Part shown: positions 50,043 through 60,218 of the stretch, piece by piece
Layout of the letters: the number at the start of each line of letters is the position of its first letter
Position numbering within the stretch: position 1 is the first letter of the stretch
Source: Desulfacinum infernum DSM 9756
GTDB lineage: Bacteria; Desulfobacterota; Syntrophobacteria; Syntrophobacterales; DSM-9756
Length of the DNA: 64,000 bases
Assembly: GCF_900129305.1 (NCBI RefSeq)
Contig: NZ_FQVB01000010.1
Span: 1 to 64,000, forward strand
Reading direction: 5' to 3'
Notes under the pieces: model-generated
Databases searched by the model: none
What the model was told of the DNA's origin: nothing
The model's input: only the letters and a program-made list of their open reading frames with translations
Translations under genes and position numbers: made by a program

Positions 50043-51446
50043 ATGAAACGACAAGCTCGCTTTCTCGTGGCGTTTTCCCTCTTGCTCTCGCTCCTTCTGG
50101 GATCCGCGTCCGCCTGGGGCCTGGATCTGAAGGAAGAAAAAGAGCTGGGCCGCGAAATCCTCGACATGGTCCGGAGGCACTACCGCCTCATCAACGACGA
50201 AGAGGTGGCCGGCTACGTCCAGTCCGTGGGGCAAAGGGTGGTGAAAAGCCTCGGGGCGGCCCACTACGACTACCGGTTTTTCGTCGTGGACGACAGCACG
50301 CCCAACGCCTTCGCCATCCCCGGAGGGTACGTCTTCCTCTTCCGCGGCATCATCGAGCTGATGGATTCGGAAGCCGAACTGGCCAGCATCATCTGCCACG
50401 AAGTGGCCCACGTTCAGGCCCGTCATATCCACAAGCGCCTGGAAAAGGGGCGGATCCTCAACATCGCCGCCATCGTGGGGACGCTGGCGGGAGCGTTTCT
50501 GGGGCTGGAAGGAGATGCCGCCCAGGCCATCGCCGCCGGCTCCATGGCCGGCGCCAAGGCGCTGGAGCTCAAGTACAGCCGCGAAAACGAAGAAGAGGCG
50601 GACCGTCTCGGTTTCAAATACCTGTGCGCCGCCGGCTACGACCCCAAGGCCATGGTGTCCATCATGCGCAAGATGAACCGCATGAGCTGGCGGAGCGACT
50701 CCCGGATTCCCTCCTATCTGCTCACCCATCCCGCCCTGGGAGAGCGCGTGGGGTACTTGGAACTCCTGGCCCAAAACGCTGCGGCCTCCGGCGGCACCTG
50801 CACCGTGAGAGACCCCATGGGGGATTTTCCCCTGGTGCAGGCCGTGCTCATGAGCCGCCACACGGACCCGGCGGTGGCCCGGGACCGCTTCCGGGCTTGG
50901 CTCGACGACGACAGCCACAAGGTCGGGGCGTCCTATGGACTGGGTCGCCTGGCCCTGGACAGGGGAGAGGTGGAAGAGGCGTTGCGCCATCTGCGTCAGG
51001 CGGCCGCCTGGAAGCCGGACAGCTCCCTCATCCTGACCGCCTTGGGCGACGTGTACCACAAGATGGGGCGGTTGGGCGAGGCCCGGAAGGCCCTGGAACA
51101 GGCCCTGGAGCGGGAACCCGACTCACCGGTGGCACATCTTCGGCTAGGGCTGGTTCTCCAGGACGAAGGCCGGTGGCAGGAAGCCCTCCACCATCTCCGG
51201 AAGGCCGAGACCCTGGCCCCCTACAATCCCCGGCTGGACTACCACCTGGGGATCCTCTACGGGCGCATGAACCAACTGGGCGAAGCCCACTACTTCCTGG
51301 GCCGTTACTACCAGCAGATGGAAGACCGGAGGCTCGCACTCTTCCACTATGAAAAGGCGCGCTCCCACCTGAGCGAATCCGATCCGCGGCGGAAGGAAAT
51401 CGACGACGCCCTGGAGGAGATGGACAAGAAACGCCCCCGCACCTGA
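50043..51446 (+). CDS. M48-family metalloprotease with TPR repeats, BepA-like
   Basis: The 467-residue periplasmic protease has a signal peptide (about 1-25, LLLSLLLGSASA) and the zinc motif HEVAH (119-123) with the third ligand in ENEEEADRLG (Glu183, Asp187). The C-terminal 180 residues form TPR-like helices (SYGLGRLALDRGEVEEALRHL, ALGDVYHKMGRLGEARKAL, HLRLGLVLQDEGRWQEAL), the layout of BepA/YfgC, which assists assembly of outer-membrane proteins such as LptD. The start at 50043 fits the signal peptide; an upstream GTG adds five residues. It is monocistronic. Confidence 0.92.
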   Translation: MKRQARFLVAFSLLLSLLLGSASAWGLDLKEEKELGREILDMVRRHYRLINDEEVAGYVQSVGQRVVKSLGAAHYDYRFFVVDDSTPNAFAIPGGYVFLFRGIIELMDSEAELASIICHEVAHVQARHIHKRLEKGRILNIAAIVGTLAGAFLGLEGDAAQAIAAGSMAGAKALELKYSRENEEEADRLGFKYLCAAGYDPKAMVSIMRKMNRMSWRSDSRIPSYLLTHPALGERVGYLELLAQNAAASGGTCTVRDPMGDFPLVQAVLMSRHTDPAVARDRFRAWLDDDSHKVGASYGLGRLALDRGEVEEALRHLRQAAAWKPDSSLILTALGDVYHKMGRLGEARKALEQALEREPDSPVAHLRLGLVLQDEGRWQEALHHLRKAETLAPYNPRLDYHLGILYGRMNQLGEAHYFLGRYYQQMEDRRLALFHYEKARSHLSESDPRRKEIDDALEEMDKKRPRT

Positions 51447-51471
51447 GCCCCGCAGGCTTTCTCAATACCGC

Positions 51472-51501
51472 TTGACGTCCTCCAACCCCCGGTGCTAGTG
51501 A
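51472..51501 (+). promoter_or_regulatory. Possible serA promoter
   Basis: TTGACG (51472-51477) and TAGTGA (51496-51501) with an 18-bp spacer, about 80 bp before the serA start. The -10 box is a weak match. Confidence 0.35.
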
Positions 51502-51580
51502 TCTTGCCACACTGAGGGGAAGGAAAGGTCTGTGTTTCGACGGAATCGTCTCTTAACGAACGGGGGACCGGGAGGGACGC

Positions 51581-53164
51581 ATGAAGGTCTTAGTCAGCGA
51601 CGCATTGGCCGAATCGGGCATAGAAAAGCTCCGGGCGATACCGGACTTCGAGGTGGAGGTCAATACGAGCCTCACCCATGAAGAACTGTGCCAGATCATC
51701 AAGGAATACGACGCCCTGGTGATCCGAAGCGCCACCAAGGTCACCCGGGAGGTCATCGAGAATGCCGATCGGCTCAAGGTGATCGCGCGCGCCGGCATCG
51801 GTCTCGATAACGTGGACATCAGCGCCGCCACCAAGCGGGGCATCGTGGTGATGAACACCCCGGAAGGCAACGTGATCACCACGGCCGAACACACCATCGC
51901 CATGCTCATGGCCCTGAGCCGAAACATCCCCCAGGCCACCCAGTCCATGAAGGCGGGCAAGTGGGAGAAGAAAAAATTCCGCGGCAAGGAGGTCTTCAAC
52001 AAGACTTTGGGCATCATCGGCATCGGCCGCATCGGCCGCGTGGTGGCCGATCGCGCCAAGGGCCTCAAGATGAACGTCATCGCCTTCGATCCCTACATCG
52101 GGCCGGAAACCATCAACAAGCTGGGGGTGGAAGCGGTCACCCTGGAGGAGCTGCTGGCCCGGGCCGACTACATCACGGTGCACACGCCCATGACCCAGGA
52201 GACCCGCAATCTCATCAACAAGGACGCCTTTCGGAAGATGAAGCGCGGGGTCTTCATCATCAACTGCGCCCGCGGGGGCATCGTCAACGAACAGGACCTT
52301 TACGACGCCATCCAGGAAGGGATCGTGGCGGGAGCCGCCCTGGACGTCTTCGTGGAAGAGCCCCCCAAGGACCACCCGCTGCTGGCTCTGGACAAGGTGA
52401 TCGCCACCCCCCACCTGGGCGCCTCCACGGATGAGGCCCAGGAGAACGTGGCCCTGGCCGTGGCCGATCAGGTCATCGACTACCTGCTCCACGGAACCAT
52501 CCGTAACGCCGTGAACGCGCCGGCCATCGACGGCGAGGTTCTGGCCACCCTGTGGCCCTACCTGCAGCTGGCCGAAAAACTGGGAAGCCTGGTGCAGCAG
52601 ATCACGCCGGGGGCCCCGGAAGAGATTTCCGTGGAATACGTGGGCGAGGTTTGCAGCGTCAAGGACCTGAAGCCGCTGACCATCTCGGTGCTCAAGGGCA
52701 TTCTCACGCCCATGCTGGGCGAGCAGGTGAACTTCGTGAACGCTCCGGTGCACGCCAAGGAGCGGGGCATTCGGGTCACCGAGAGCACGCGCACGGAAGC
52801 CGAGGATTTCACCAACCTCATCAGCATCTACATGAAGACCTCCAAGGACGAAAACCTGGTGGCCGGAACCATTTTCGGAAAGAAGGACGTCCGGCTGGTG
52901 CGCATCAACGACTTCCGGCTGGAAGCGGCCATGGAAGGCCATCTGGTGCTCATCTACAACATCGACACGCCGGGCACCATCGGCGCTATCGGCACCTGCC
53001 TGGGGCGCCACAACATCAACATCTCCATGATGGACGTGGGGCAGGTCCTGGAGCGGGGCCAGAACATCATCTTCCTGCGCACGGACACCCCGGTTCCCGA
53101 GAACGTGGTCCAGGAGCTGCTTTCGCTGGAAAACGTCAACATCGTGCAGATCCTAGAGCTTTGA
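51581..53164 (+). CDS. serA: D-3-phosphoglycerate dehydrogenase
   Basis: The 527-residue enzyme begins serine synthesis by oxidising 3-phosphoglycerate with NAD. It has the substrate-domain block VIRSATKVTREVIE, the Rossmann motif GIIGIGRIGRVVADRAKG, the catalytic Arg in NCARGGIVNE, and HLGAST with the catalytic His. It is of the long type: an intervening domain (about 320-445) and a C-terminal ACT domain (about 455-527, LIYNIDTPGTIGAIGTCLGRHNINI in parts) that probably binds serine for feedback control. GGGAGGGA precedes the ATG. A DUF1844 gene follows after 16 bp. Confidence 0.97.
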   Translation: MKVLVSDALAESGIEKLRAIPDFEVEVNTSLTHEELCQIIKEYDALVIRSATKVTREVIENADRLKVIARAGIGLDNVDISAATKRGIVVMNTPEGNVITTAEHTIAMLMALSRNIPQATQSMKAGKWEKKKFRGKEVFNKTLGIIGIGRIGRVVADRAKGLKMNVIAFDPYIGPETINKLGVEAVTLEELLARADYITVHTPMTQETRNLINKDAFRKMKRGVFIINCARGGIVNEQDLYDAIQEGIVAGAALDVFVEEPPKDHPLLALDKVIATPHLGASTDEAQENVALAVADQVIDYLLHGTIRNAVNAPAIDGEVLATLWPYLQLAEKLGSLVQQITPGAPEEISVEYVGEVCSVKDLKPLTISVLKGILTPMLGEQVNFVNAPVHAKERGIRVTESTRTEAEDFTNLISIYMKTSKDENLVAGTIFGKKDVRLVRINDFRLEAAMEGHLVLIYNIDTPGTIGAIGTCLGRHNINISMMDVGQVLERGQNIIFLRTDTPVPENVVQELLSLENVNIVQILEL

Positions 53165-53180
53165 GCGTGGGGTAAGGACC

Positions 53181-53615
53181 ATGGAAGAGCAGGAAAAGAA
53201 GGGCTTTGTGGTTCGCGATCGTCGAAAGGTTTCCCTGGATGACCTGGAAGGGGACGTAAAAAAGGAAGAGGCCAAGGAAGAAAAGAAACCCGACGAGCCG
53301 GCCAAGGAAGAGCCGAAGACCGCCCCCGGAGAGGAATACGCCAAAACCCGGACAGAGGCTCGCCGCTATCCGGAAGTGACCTTTTCCACCTTCGTCTTTT
53401 CCCTGAGCTCCTCCGCGCTGGTGCACCTGGGGGAAGTCCCCGATCCCGTCACCAACAAGGTGGAAAAGGACCTGGCCCTGGCCAAGCAAATCATCGACAC
53501 CTTGGCCATGTTGGAGGAAAAGACCCGGGGCAACCTGGAGCGGGACGAGCAGCAGCTGCTCCAGACGGTCCTCTACGACCTCAGGCTCCGCTTCGTCAAG
53601 CAGAGCGGAAAGTAG
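53181..53615 (+). CDS. DUF1844 family protein
   Basis: The 144-residue protein has a charged, Lys/Glu-rich N-terminal half without predicted fold (1-60) and a DUF1844 domain (about 64-140: VTFSTFVFSLSSSALVHLGEVPDP, in parts, then AKQIIDTLAMLEEKT). The family is common in Desulfobacterota and related phyla and has no known function; the domain often follows genes of central metabolism. Here it is 16 bp after serA and probably co-transcribed. Its TAG stop is followed directly by GAGCTTGCCTGACA, a family C edge. Confidence 0.87.
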   Translation: MEEQEKKGFVVRDRRKVSLDDLEGDVKKEEAKEEKKPDEPAKEEPKTAPGEEYAKTRTEARRYPEVTFSTFVFSLSSSALVHLGEVPDPVTNKVEKDLALAKQIIDTLAMLEEKTRGNLERDEQQLLQTVLYDLRLRFVKQSGK

Positions 53616-53702
53616 GAGCTTGCCTGACAATGGCCTGATCCCCGTGGCGCCTCAGCCACCTCGCCCCTGACCAAGAGATGGGCGGAGATCAACGATTTTG
53701 TA

Positions 53703-53724
53703 GGGGCGGTTCGAGAACCGCCCC
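53703..53724. repeat. Family D hairpin before ispE
   Basis: GGGGCGGTTC-GA-GAACCGCCCC, a 10-bp perfect stem with a 2-nt loop, ending 20 bp before the ispE start. If transcribed it would lie in the ispE leader close to the ribosome site. Related copies are at 47148-47169 and 59863-59884. Confidence 0.72.
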
Positions 53725-53744
53725 TGCGACTCTCGATTCCAGCC

Positions 53745-54641
53745 ATGAAAATCCTCCACACACCGGCCAAGATCAACCTCTGGCTGGAAGTCCTGGCCAG
53801 GCGGCAGGACGGATATCACGATCTCTCGACGCTCATGCTTCCCGTGTCGGTTTACGACACGCTGGAGGTGGAGCTCGACCCGGCAGGCCACCGGATTTGG
53901 ATCCAGGTGGAGCCGCCGGGAATTCCCACGGACGAGAGGAACCTGGTCTGGAAGGCGGCCTCTGCCTTCTTCCGGAAAACGGGGCGGCCCGTGGGTCTTC
54001 GGGTGAGGCTTGTGAAGCGGATTCCGTCGGCCGCAGGCCTAGGCGGGGGCAGTTCCGACGCCGCCGCCATCCTTCTCTTCCTCAATGAAGAAGCGCACGA
54101 GCCGTTGCCGTTGAAAGAATTGCTGGACGTGGCCGCCACCGTGGGTGCCGATGTGCCCTTCTTCCTGCTGCGCCGTCCGGCTCTGGCCACGGGTATCGGT
54201 GAGATCCTGAGCCCCGTGGAGAACCTTCCCGAGTACCCTCTGGTGCTCATCAAGCCTCCCGTGGACGTGCCAACTGCCTGGGCCTACGGGAGATTAAAGT
54301 TGACAAGGGGGGGGAGCCGCATTAGAATCGCCACGCTGTTGGCTTGTCCCCGCAACCCGGCGCCATGCCTGGAAAATGACCTGGAAGAGGCGGTTGTTTC
54401 CCGGCACCCGGTGATTGAAAATATCAAGCGCTGGCTGATGCGAAACGGGGCCGTAGGGGCGCTCATGAGTGGAAGCGGCCCTACGGTTTTTGGCGTCTTT
54501 GAGACGTGGGAACAGGCTCGGGCGTTGGAAGTGCGGGCGAAGAAAGACTGGCCCGAAAGCTGGAGTGCGGCCGCCACGACGCTGACGGGCCGCGAGCCTG
54601 GTCCTCATCCGGACGGGCATTGGGGTGTCGCCAAGGGGTAA
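53745..54641 (+). CDS. ispE: 4-diphosphocytidyl-2-C-methyl-D-erythritol kinase
   Basis: The 298-residue GHMP kinase acts in the non-mevalonate isoprenoid pathway. It shows PAKINLWLEV (Lys9), RRQDGYHDL, the ATP loop PSAAGLGGGSSDAAA (about 94-108), the catalytic Asp in VGADVPFFL (Asp136) and the motif 3 GALMSGSGPTVFGVF. It is some 10 residues longer than usual: the last seven codons and the TAA lie inside the tRNA-Gln gene, giving a C-terminus WGVAKG. The ATG lies 20 bp after a family D hairpin and has no strong ribosome site. Confidence 0.95.
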   Translation: MKILHTPAKINLWLEVLARRQDGYHDLSTLMLPVSVYDTLEVELDPAGHRIWIQVEPPGIPTDERNLVWKAASAFFRKTGRPVGLRVRLVKRIPSAAGLGGGSSDAAAILLFLNEEAHEPLPLKELLDVAATVGADVPFFLLRRPALATGIGEILSPVENLPEYPLVLIKPPVDVPTAWAYGRLKLTRGGSRIRIATLLACPRNPAPCLENDLEEAVVSRHPVIENIKRWLMRNGAVGALMSGSGPTVFGVFETWEQARALEVRAKKDWPESWSAAATTLTGREPGPHPDGHWGVAKG

Positions 54642-54695
54642 GGCACGGGTCTTTGGAACCCGCATTCGGAGGTTCGAATCCTCCCACCCCAGCCA
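54621..54695 (+). tRNA. tRNA-Gln (anticodon UUG)
   Basis: The cloverleaf runs from TGGGGTGTCGCC to CACCCCA-G-CCA, with a complete 7-bp acceptor stem and an encoded CCA. The anticodon stem CGGGT/ACCCG holds loop CTTTGGA, giving anticodon TTG. The T arm is GGAGG-TTCGAAT-CCTCC. The first 21 bases are also the end of the ispE reading frame on the same strand. The gene order ispE-tRNA-Gln-prs is common in this part of the bacteria. Confidence 0.96.
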
Positions 54696-54747
54696 TGTCG
54701 GATACCGGCGGGGACCCTTCAACTGGTGATGCGGGTCGGGATGGCCC

Positions 54748-55683
54748 ATGTTTGATCGGATCAAGATCTTCGCCGGCTCTTCCAACCCGACGTTGGCCCG
54801 GGGGATCTGCCACAGCCTGGGACTCTCGCTCAGTGCGTGCCTGGTTTCGCGGTTCTCCGACGGAGAGATCCGCGTGGAACTCCATGAGAATGTTCGAGGG
54901 GTCGATGCCTATGTGGTTCAGTCCACGTGCCGGCCGGTCAACGAGAACCTCATGGAGTTGCTCCTTTTGGTGGATGCGCTCAAGCGGGCTTCGGCGGCCA
55001 GGGTGACGGTCGTCATTCCCTATTACGGCTACGGGCGGCGCGATCAGAAGGACAAGCCGCGCGTGCCCATTACGGCCAAGATGGTGGCCAACCTGCTGAC
55101 GGCCGCGGGAGTGGACAGGATCATTTCCTGCGCGTTGCACGCCGGGCAGATTCAGGGCTTTTTCAAGGTGCCCGTAGACGACATCCCCGGCCATTGGATC
55201 TTCGCCGAGGAGCTTCGAAGGGTGCTGACCGGTGGCGAAGTGATCGTGGCGCCCGACGCGGCGGGGGTGGCGCGGGCCCGGGAGGTGGCCGAAAAGTTTC
55301 ACCTGCCCTTGGCCATCATCCACCAGGAAGCCGAGACGGCTTGGAGCCGGCCCCTGGTGGTGGGGGAAGTGGGCGGTCGCCCCGTGGTGATCTTCGACGA
55401 CATGGTGGATAGCGGCCGCAAGCTCTGCGCGGCGGCCCGGGCGGCTTGGGAGGAAGGGGCCGAAGACGTAACGGGCTTTTGCGTGCACCCGGTACTCTCC
55501 GAAGGCTCCCTGGAACGCATCGAAGCATCCCCGCTCAGCCGGGTCGTGGTGACGGACACCATCCCCCTCCCGCCCGGCAGAGACGAAAGCGCCAAGATAA
55601 AGACCGTGACCGTGGCGCCGCTGCTGGCGCGCGTCATCGAAAAGGCTCATCAGGGGGCATCCGTAAGTGAGCTCTTCACCTGA
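54748..55683 (+). CDS. prs: Ribose-phosphate pyrophosphokinase-like protein, divergent
   Basis: The 311-residue protein is of full Prs length, and its N-terminal half is canonical (RFSDGEIRVELHENVRG, TCRPVNENLMELLLLVDALKRASAARV). The active-site parts are altered: RQDR reads RRDQ (97-100), the DLHA Asp is Ala129, the catalytic KRR loop reads HQEA (192-195), and the PRPP loop DDMIDTGGT reads DDMVDSGRK (217-225). His131 and Asp170 are kept. By position it should be the housekeeping prs, but loss of the loop Lys and Arg, essential in studied enzymes, suggests low or different activity. The frame is intact throughout. Another prs may exist outside the window. Confidence 0.85.
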   Translation: MFDRIKIFAGSSNPTLARGICHSLGLSLSACLVSRFSDGEIRVELHENVRGVDAYVVQSTCRPVNENLMELLLLVDALKRASAARVTVVIPYYGYGRRDQKDKPRVPITAKMVANLLTAAGVDRIISCALHAGQIQGFFKVPVDDIPGHWIFAEELRRVLTGGEVIVAPDAAGVARAREVAEKFHLPLAIIHQEAETAWSRPLVVGEVGGRPVVIFDDMVDSGRKLCAAARAAWEEGAEDVTGFCVHPVLSEGSLERIEASPLSRVVVTDTIPLPPGRDESAKIKTVTVAPLLARVIEKAHQGASVSELFT

Positions 55684-55711
55684 ACAGACTGGTTCAGGTG
55701 TCTTATTCCTT
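55677..55711 (+). terminator. Hairpin at the end of prs
   Basis: CACCTGAAC and GTTCAGGTG form a 9-bp perfect stem with a 6-nt loop, followed by TCTTATTCCTTT. It includes the prs stop codon and lies before rplY, so it may act as a terminator or attenuator in this cluster. Confidence 0.55.
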
Positions 55712-55728
55712 TGGGAGGCGAAAACAAA

Positions 55729-56370
55729 ATGACTTTGGAACTGACAGCGAAAGTGCGAACGGAAACCGGCAAAGGACCTGCGCGGCGATTGCGCCAGCAA
55801 AACTGGATACCTGCGGTGTGCTACGGACCCAAGACGGAACCCTTGGCCCTGAGCGTGCCCGAAAACCTTCTGGCCAGCTGCCTCCGGGACATGGGCGAAG
55901 AATCCCGCCTCATCCCCCTGGTGGTGGATCACGGGGAGAAGAAAGAACGCAAGCAGGTCATGATTCGCGACCTGCAGCGCCACCCCTACAAGCGCAAGGT
56001 GGTTCACGTGGACTTTCACGAGGTTCCGCTGGACGAGCCCATCGCCGTGGACGTGCCCTTGGAACTGACGGGCGAGCCCGTGGGGCTGGAAAAGGGCGGG
56101 ATCCTCAACCAGATCCGACACACCCTCTCCATCCGGTGCCTGCCCACCGAGATCCCCGAAAAACTCACACTGGACGTGAGCGGCCTGGATGTGGGAGAAT
56201 CAATTCACGTTTCCGACCTGGCAGGCAAGTATCCCTTCGAGCTCCTGGACGAAGGGCGTTACACCGTGGTGACAGTGGCCGCCCCCGCCGTGGAAGTGAC
56301 AGAGGAAGCGGCTGAAGAGGCGGCTGAAGAGGAGTCAACTGAAGGTGGAGAGGAGGTGACAGAGGCCTAG
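55729..56370 (+). CDS. rplY: 50S ribosomal protein bL25 (CTC/TL5 type)
   Basis: The 213-residue protein binds 5S rRNA. It has the N-terminal L25 domain (about 1-92: TGKGPARRLRQQNWIPAVCYG, in parts, and VMIRDLQRHPYKRKVVHVDF) and the additional C-terminal TL5/CTC domain (about 100-185), with an acidic tail rich in Glu and Ala. The long form is general stress-linked in some bacteria. The ATG at 55729 has GGGAGGCG upstream. It lies between prs and pth, the classical order. Confidence 0.95.
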   Translation: MTLELTAKVRTETGKGPARRLRQQNWIPAVCYGPKTEPLALSVPENLLASCLRDMGEESRLIPLVVDHGEKKERKQVMIRDLQRHPYKRKVVHVDFHEVPLDEPIAVDVPLELTGEPVGLEKGGILNQIRHTLSIRCLPTEIPEKLTLDVSGLDVGESIHVSDLAGKYPFELLDEGRYTVVTVAAPAVEVTEEAAEEAAEEESTEGGEEVTEA

Positions 56371-56399
56371 GTTGTAGGGGGTTGTCCCCGCCAACTGCC

Positions 56400-57032
56400 A
56401 TGAGTCACGACACGCTCACACCGACCTCCGTGTTCCTGATCGCCGGATTGGGAAACCCGGGGCCCCGATACGACGGAACCCGCCACAACGTGGGATTCCG
56501 CGTGGTCGACCGGTTGGCCCAACGGTTTTCCATCCCGATGCAGGAGCGGAAGTTTCCGGCTCACTGGGGTGAGGGCCGCATCGGAGGCCGCAAGGTCGTG
56601 TTGGTCAAGCCCATGACCTACATGAACCGAAGCGGGGAAGCCGTGGGCCCCATCCTTCGGTACTACCGGTTGCCGCCCGAGGCTCTCCTGGTGGTCCACG
56701 ACGATCTGGATCTGCCCCTGGGGCGCATCCGGATCGCGCGCAGGGGAGGCACCGGGGGGCACCGGGGGGTCGCTTCGATCATCCAGACCTTGGGCGGCGG
56801 TGAGTTCGCCCGCCTGAAGCTGGGGATCGGCAGACCCCGTTACGGCGAGTCGGTGGAAGCCTTCGTGCTCGACGGGTTCTACTCGGACGAGCTGGAGGCG
56901 GCGGAGGAGATGGTGGACCGGGCGGCGGCCGCGGCCTTGGCGGTGCTGGCGGATGGACTGGAGGCGGCCATGAATCGTTTCAATCAGCGCCGAAAGTCCA
57001 CGGATCAGCAGGCGGATCAACCCGGGGATTGA
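56400..57032 (+). CDS. pth: Peptidyl-tRNA hydrolase
   Basis: The 210-residue enzyme releases peptides from dropped-off peptidyl-tRNA. It has GLGNPGPRYDGTRHNVGF with catalytic His29, KPMTYMNRSGEAV, VHDDLDLPLGRIRI and GGTGGHRGVASI, all in place. The start ATG at 56400 lacks a clear ribosome site; a TTG at 56382 would add six residues. The C-terminal 15 residues (QQADQPGD end) are hydrophilic. It lies 29 bp after rplY. Confidence 0.95.
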   Translation: MSHDTLTPTSVFLIAGLGNPGPRYDGTRHNVGFRVVDRLAQRFSIPMQERKFPAHWGEGRIGGRKVVLVKPMTYMNRSGEAVGPILRYYRLPPEALLVVHDDLDLPLGRIRIARRGGTGGHRGVASIIQTLGGGEFARLKLGIGRPRYGESVEAFVLDGFYSDELEAAEEMVDRAAAAALAVLADGLEAAMNRFNQRRKSTDQQADQPGD

Positions 57033-57088
57033 CCTTTTTTTTGCGGTGTCAAGTTAAATTTTGCACAAGGTGAAGGAGGATGGGAGCG

Positions 57089-59083
<1,995 letters not shown>

Positions 59084-59104
59084 ACGGATCCGGCCCGTTC
59101 CGTC

Positions 59105-59147
59105 GAGGGGGCTCCTCCCGCTGCGGGGGCGAGCCCCCTCTTTCTTT
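59105..59147 (+). terminator. Rho-independent terminator of hppA
   Basis: GAGGGGGCTC (59105-59114) pairs with GAGCCCCCTC (59131-59140), followed by TTTCTTT. It starts 21 bp after the hppA stop. Confidence 0.85.
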
Positions 59148-59182
59148 GCCCCCGCCGTTGTTTTTCCTCTCGTTTTATCGCT

Positions 59183-59210
59183 TTGCACTTGCACCCTGAG
59201 ATGTTATTAT
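59183..59210 (+). promoter_or_regulatory. Possible carD promoter
   Basis: TTGCAC (59183-59188) and TATTAT (59205-59210) with a 16-bp spacer, in an AT-rich stretch. The leader to the carD ATG would be about 150 nt and contains an AGCGGCA..TGCCGCT hairpin (59253-59275). Confidence 0.42.
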
Positions 59211-59368
59211 CATTGACATTCTAAGGCCCTATGGGGCTCCACCGCGACCTTAAGCGGCAGAAGCCACTGCCGCTGGTTTCCGCGGACGACCGGATGGGCG
59301 CGTCGGTCCGTATTCACACGTCCTTGGGGGATCCGTGACGGTTCCCGTACGAGGACAGGGAGGGCAGC

Positions 59369-59848
59369 ATGTTCAAGGTTGGGGACTTGGCTGTTTACCC
59401 CGCACACGGCGTGGGAAAGATCGAAGCCATCGAAACCAAGACCATCGGGGGGGATTCGCAGGATTTTTACATCATGCGAATCCTTGAAAACGACATGAAG
59501 ATCATGATCCCGGTCCAGAATGCAGACATGGTGGGCCTGCGCCCCCTGATAAACTCGGAAGACGTGCCCAAGGTCTACGAGATCCTCCAGAGCCGAGAGA
59601 TTTCCGTCAACTCCGCCACCTGGAACCGCCGTTACCGCGAGTACATGGAGAAGATCAAGACCGGATCCATCTATGAACTGGCCGAAGTGCTCCGGGATCT
59701 CACCGTCCTGCAGGAAGACAAGGAATTGAGCTTCGGCGAGCGCAAGATGCTGGAAACCGCCCGGGCGCTGCTCATCACCGAGGTGGCCATCGCCAAGGGA
59801 GTGGAAGAGGATCACATCTCGCAGGAAATCGATGCCATCTTGCAATAG
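59369..59848 (+). CDS. CarD family transcriptional regulator (CdnL-like)
   Basis: The 159-residue protein binds RNA polymerase beta and stabilises open promoter complexes. The N-terminal RNAP-interacting domain (1-65) has FKVGDLAVYPAHGVGKIEAIET and the YIMRILENDMKIMIPVQNA core (in parts); the C-terminal domain is helical and DNA-contacting (NRRYREYMEKIKTGSIYELAEVLRDL, in parts). The length matches CdnL. GGGAGGGCAGC precedes the ATG. A PIN/TRAM gene follows after 370 bp, an order also met in other phyla. Confidence 0.94.
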   Translation: MFKVGDLAVYPAHGVGKIEAIETKTIGGDSQDFYIMRILENDMKIMIPVQNADMVGLRPLINSEDVPKVYEILQSREISVNSATWNRRYREYMEKIKTGSIYELAEVLRDLTVLQEDKELSFGERKMLETARALLITEVAIAKGVEEDHISQEIDAILQ

Positions 59849-59862
59849 CCCGACGGACACAA

Positions 59863-60100
59863 GGGGCGGTTCGCGGACCGCCCCTGCGGCCAACGCCCGC
59901 CATCGGCAAAAATCCCGCGGCAGTGAGAGGACGAGAAGACTTTGACCTGAATTGGACGATTCTTTCTCATGCACAGGTTATGAAGGGCGGGCATAAAGCC
60001 CGCCCCTACACAAACGCACGGACCCATTGGGTAGGGGCGAGGTTTACCCTCCCCTAATCACGCGGTGTAAGAGACATCCAACGAAAAATCGCTCAGTTTA
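59863..60100. repeat. Family D hairpin and inverted family A MITE-like unit
   Basis: The family D hairpin GGGGCGGTTC-GC-GGACCGCCCC is at 59863-59884. The family A unit at 59946-60100 runs from CCTGAATTGGACGATTCTTT to AAAAATCGCTCAGTTTA and is nearly the reverse complement of the copy at 41085-41243. They fill most of the 370-bp gap between carD and the PIN/TRAM gene; 60101-60218 shows no gene. Confidence 0.8.
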
Positions 60101-60218
60101 GGTTTGACAAAGGACGACCATCCGTTACGGGAAGAACTCCCGGGGCCGCAGCAGGGGACCGGGGGTGGAGAGGGCCGACGTGGTTTTTGGCACTCCAGGA
60201 GTTTTCTAAAGAAAGGGG

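Noticed and set aside
54748-55683. A frameshift as explanation for the altered prs active-site loops
   Set aside because: Recognisable Prs blocks stand on both sides of each altered loop in the same frame, so substitution, not frameshift, explains it.
57029-57059. TTGACC with TTAAAT as an hppA promoter
   Set aside because: The spacing of 19 bp and weak -10 box are not convincing, although an AT-rich stretch does precede the gene.
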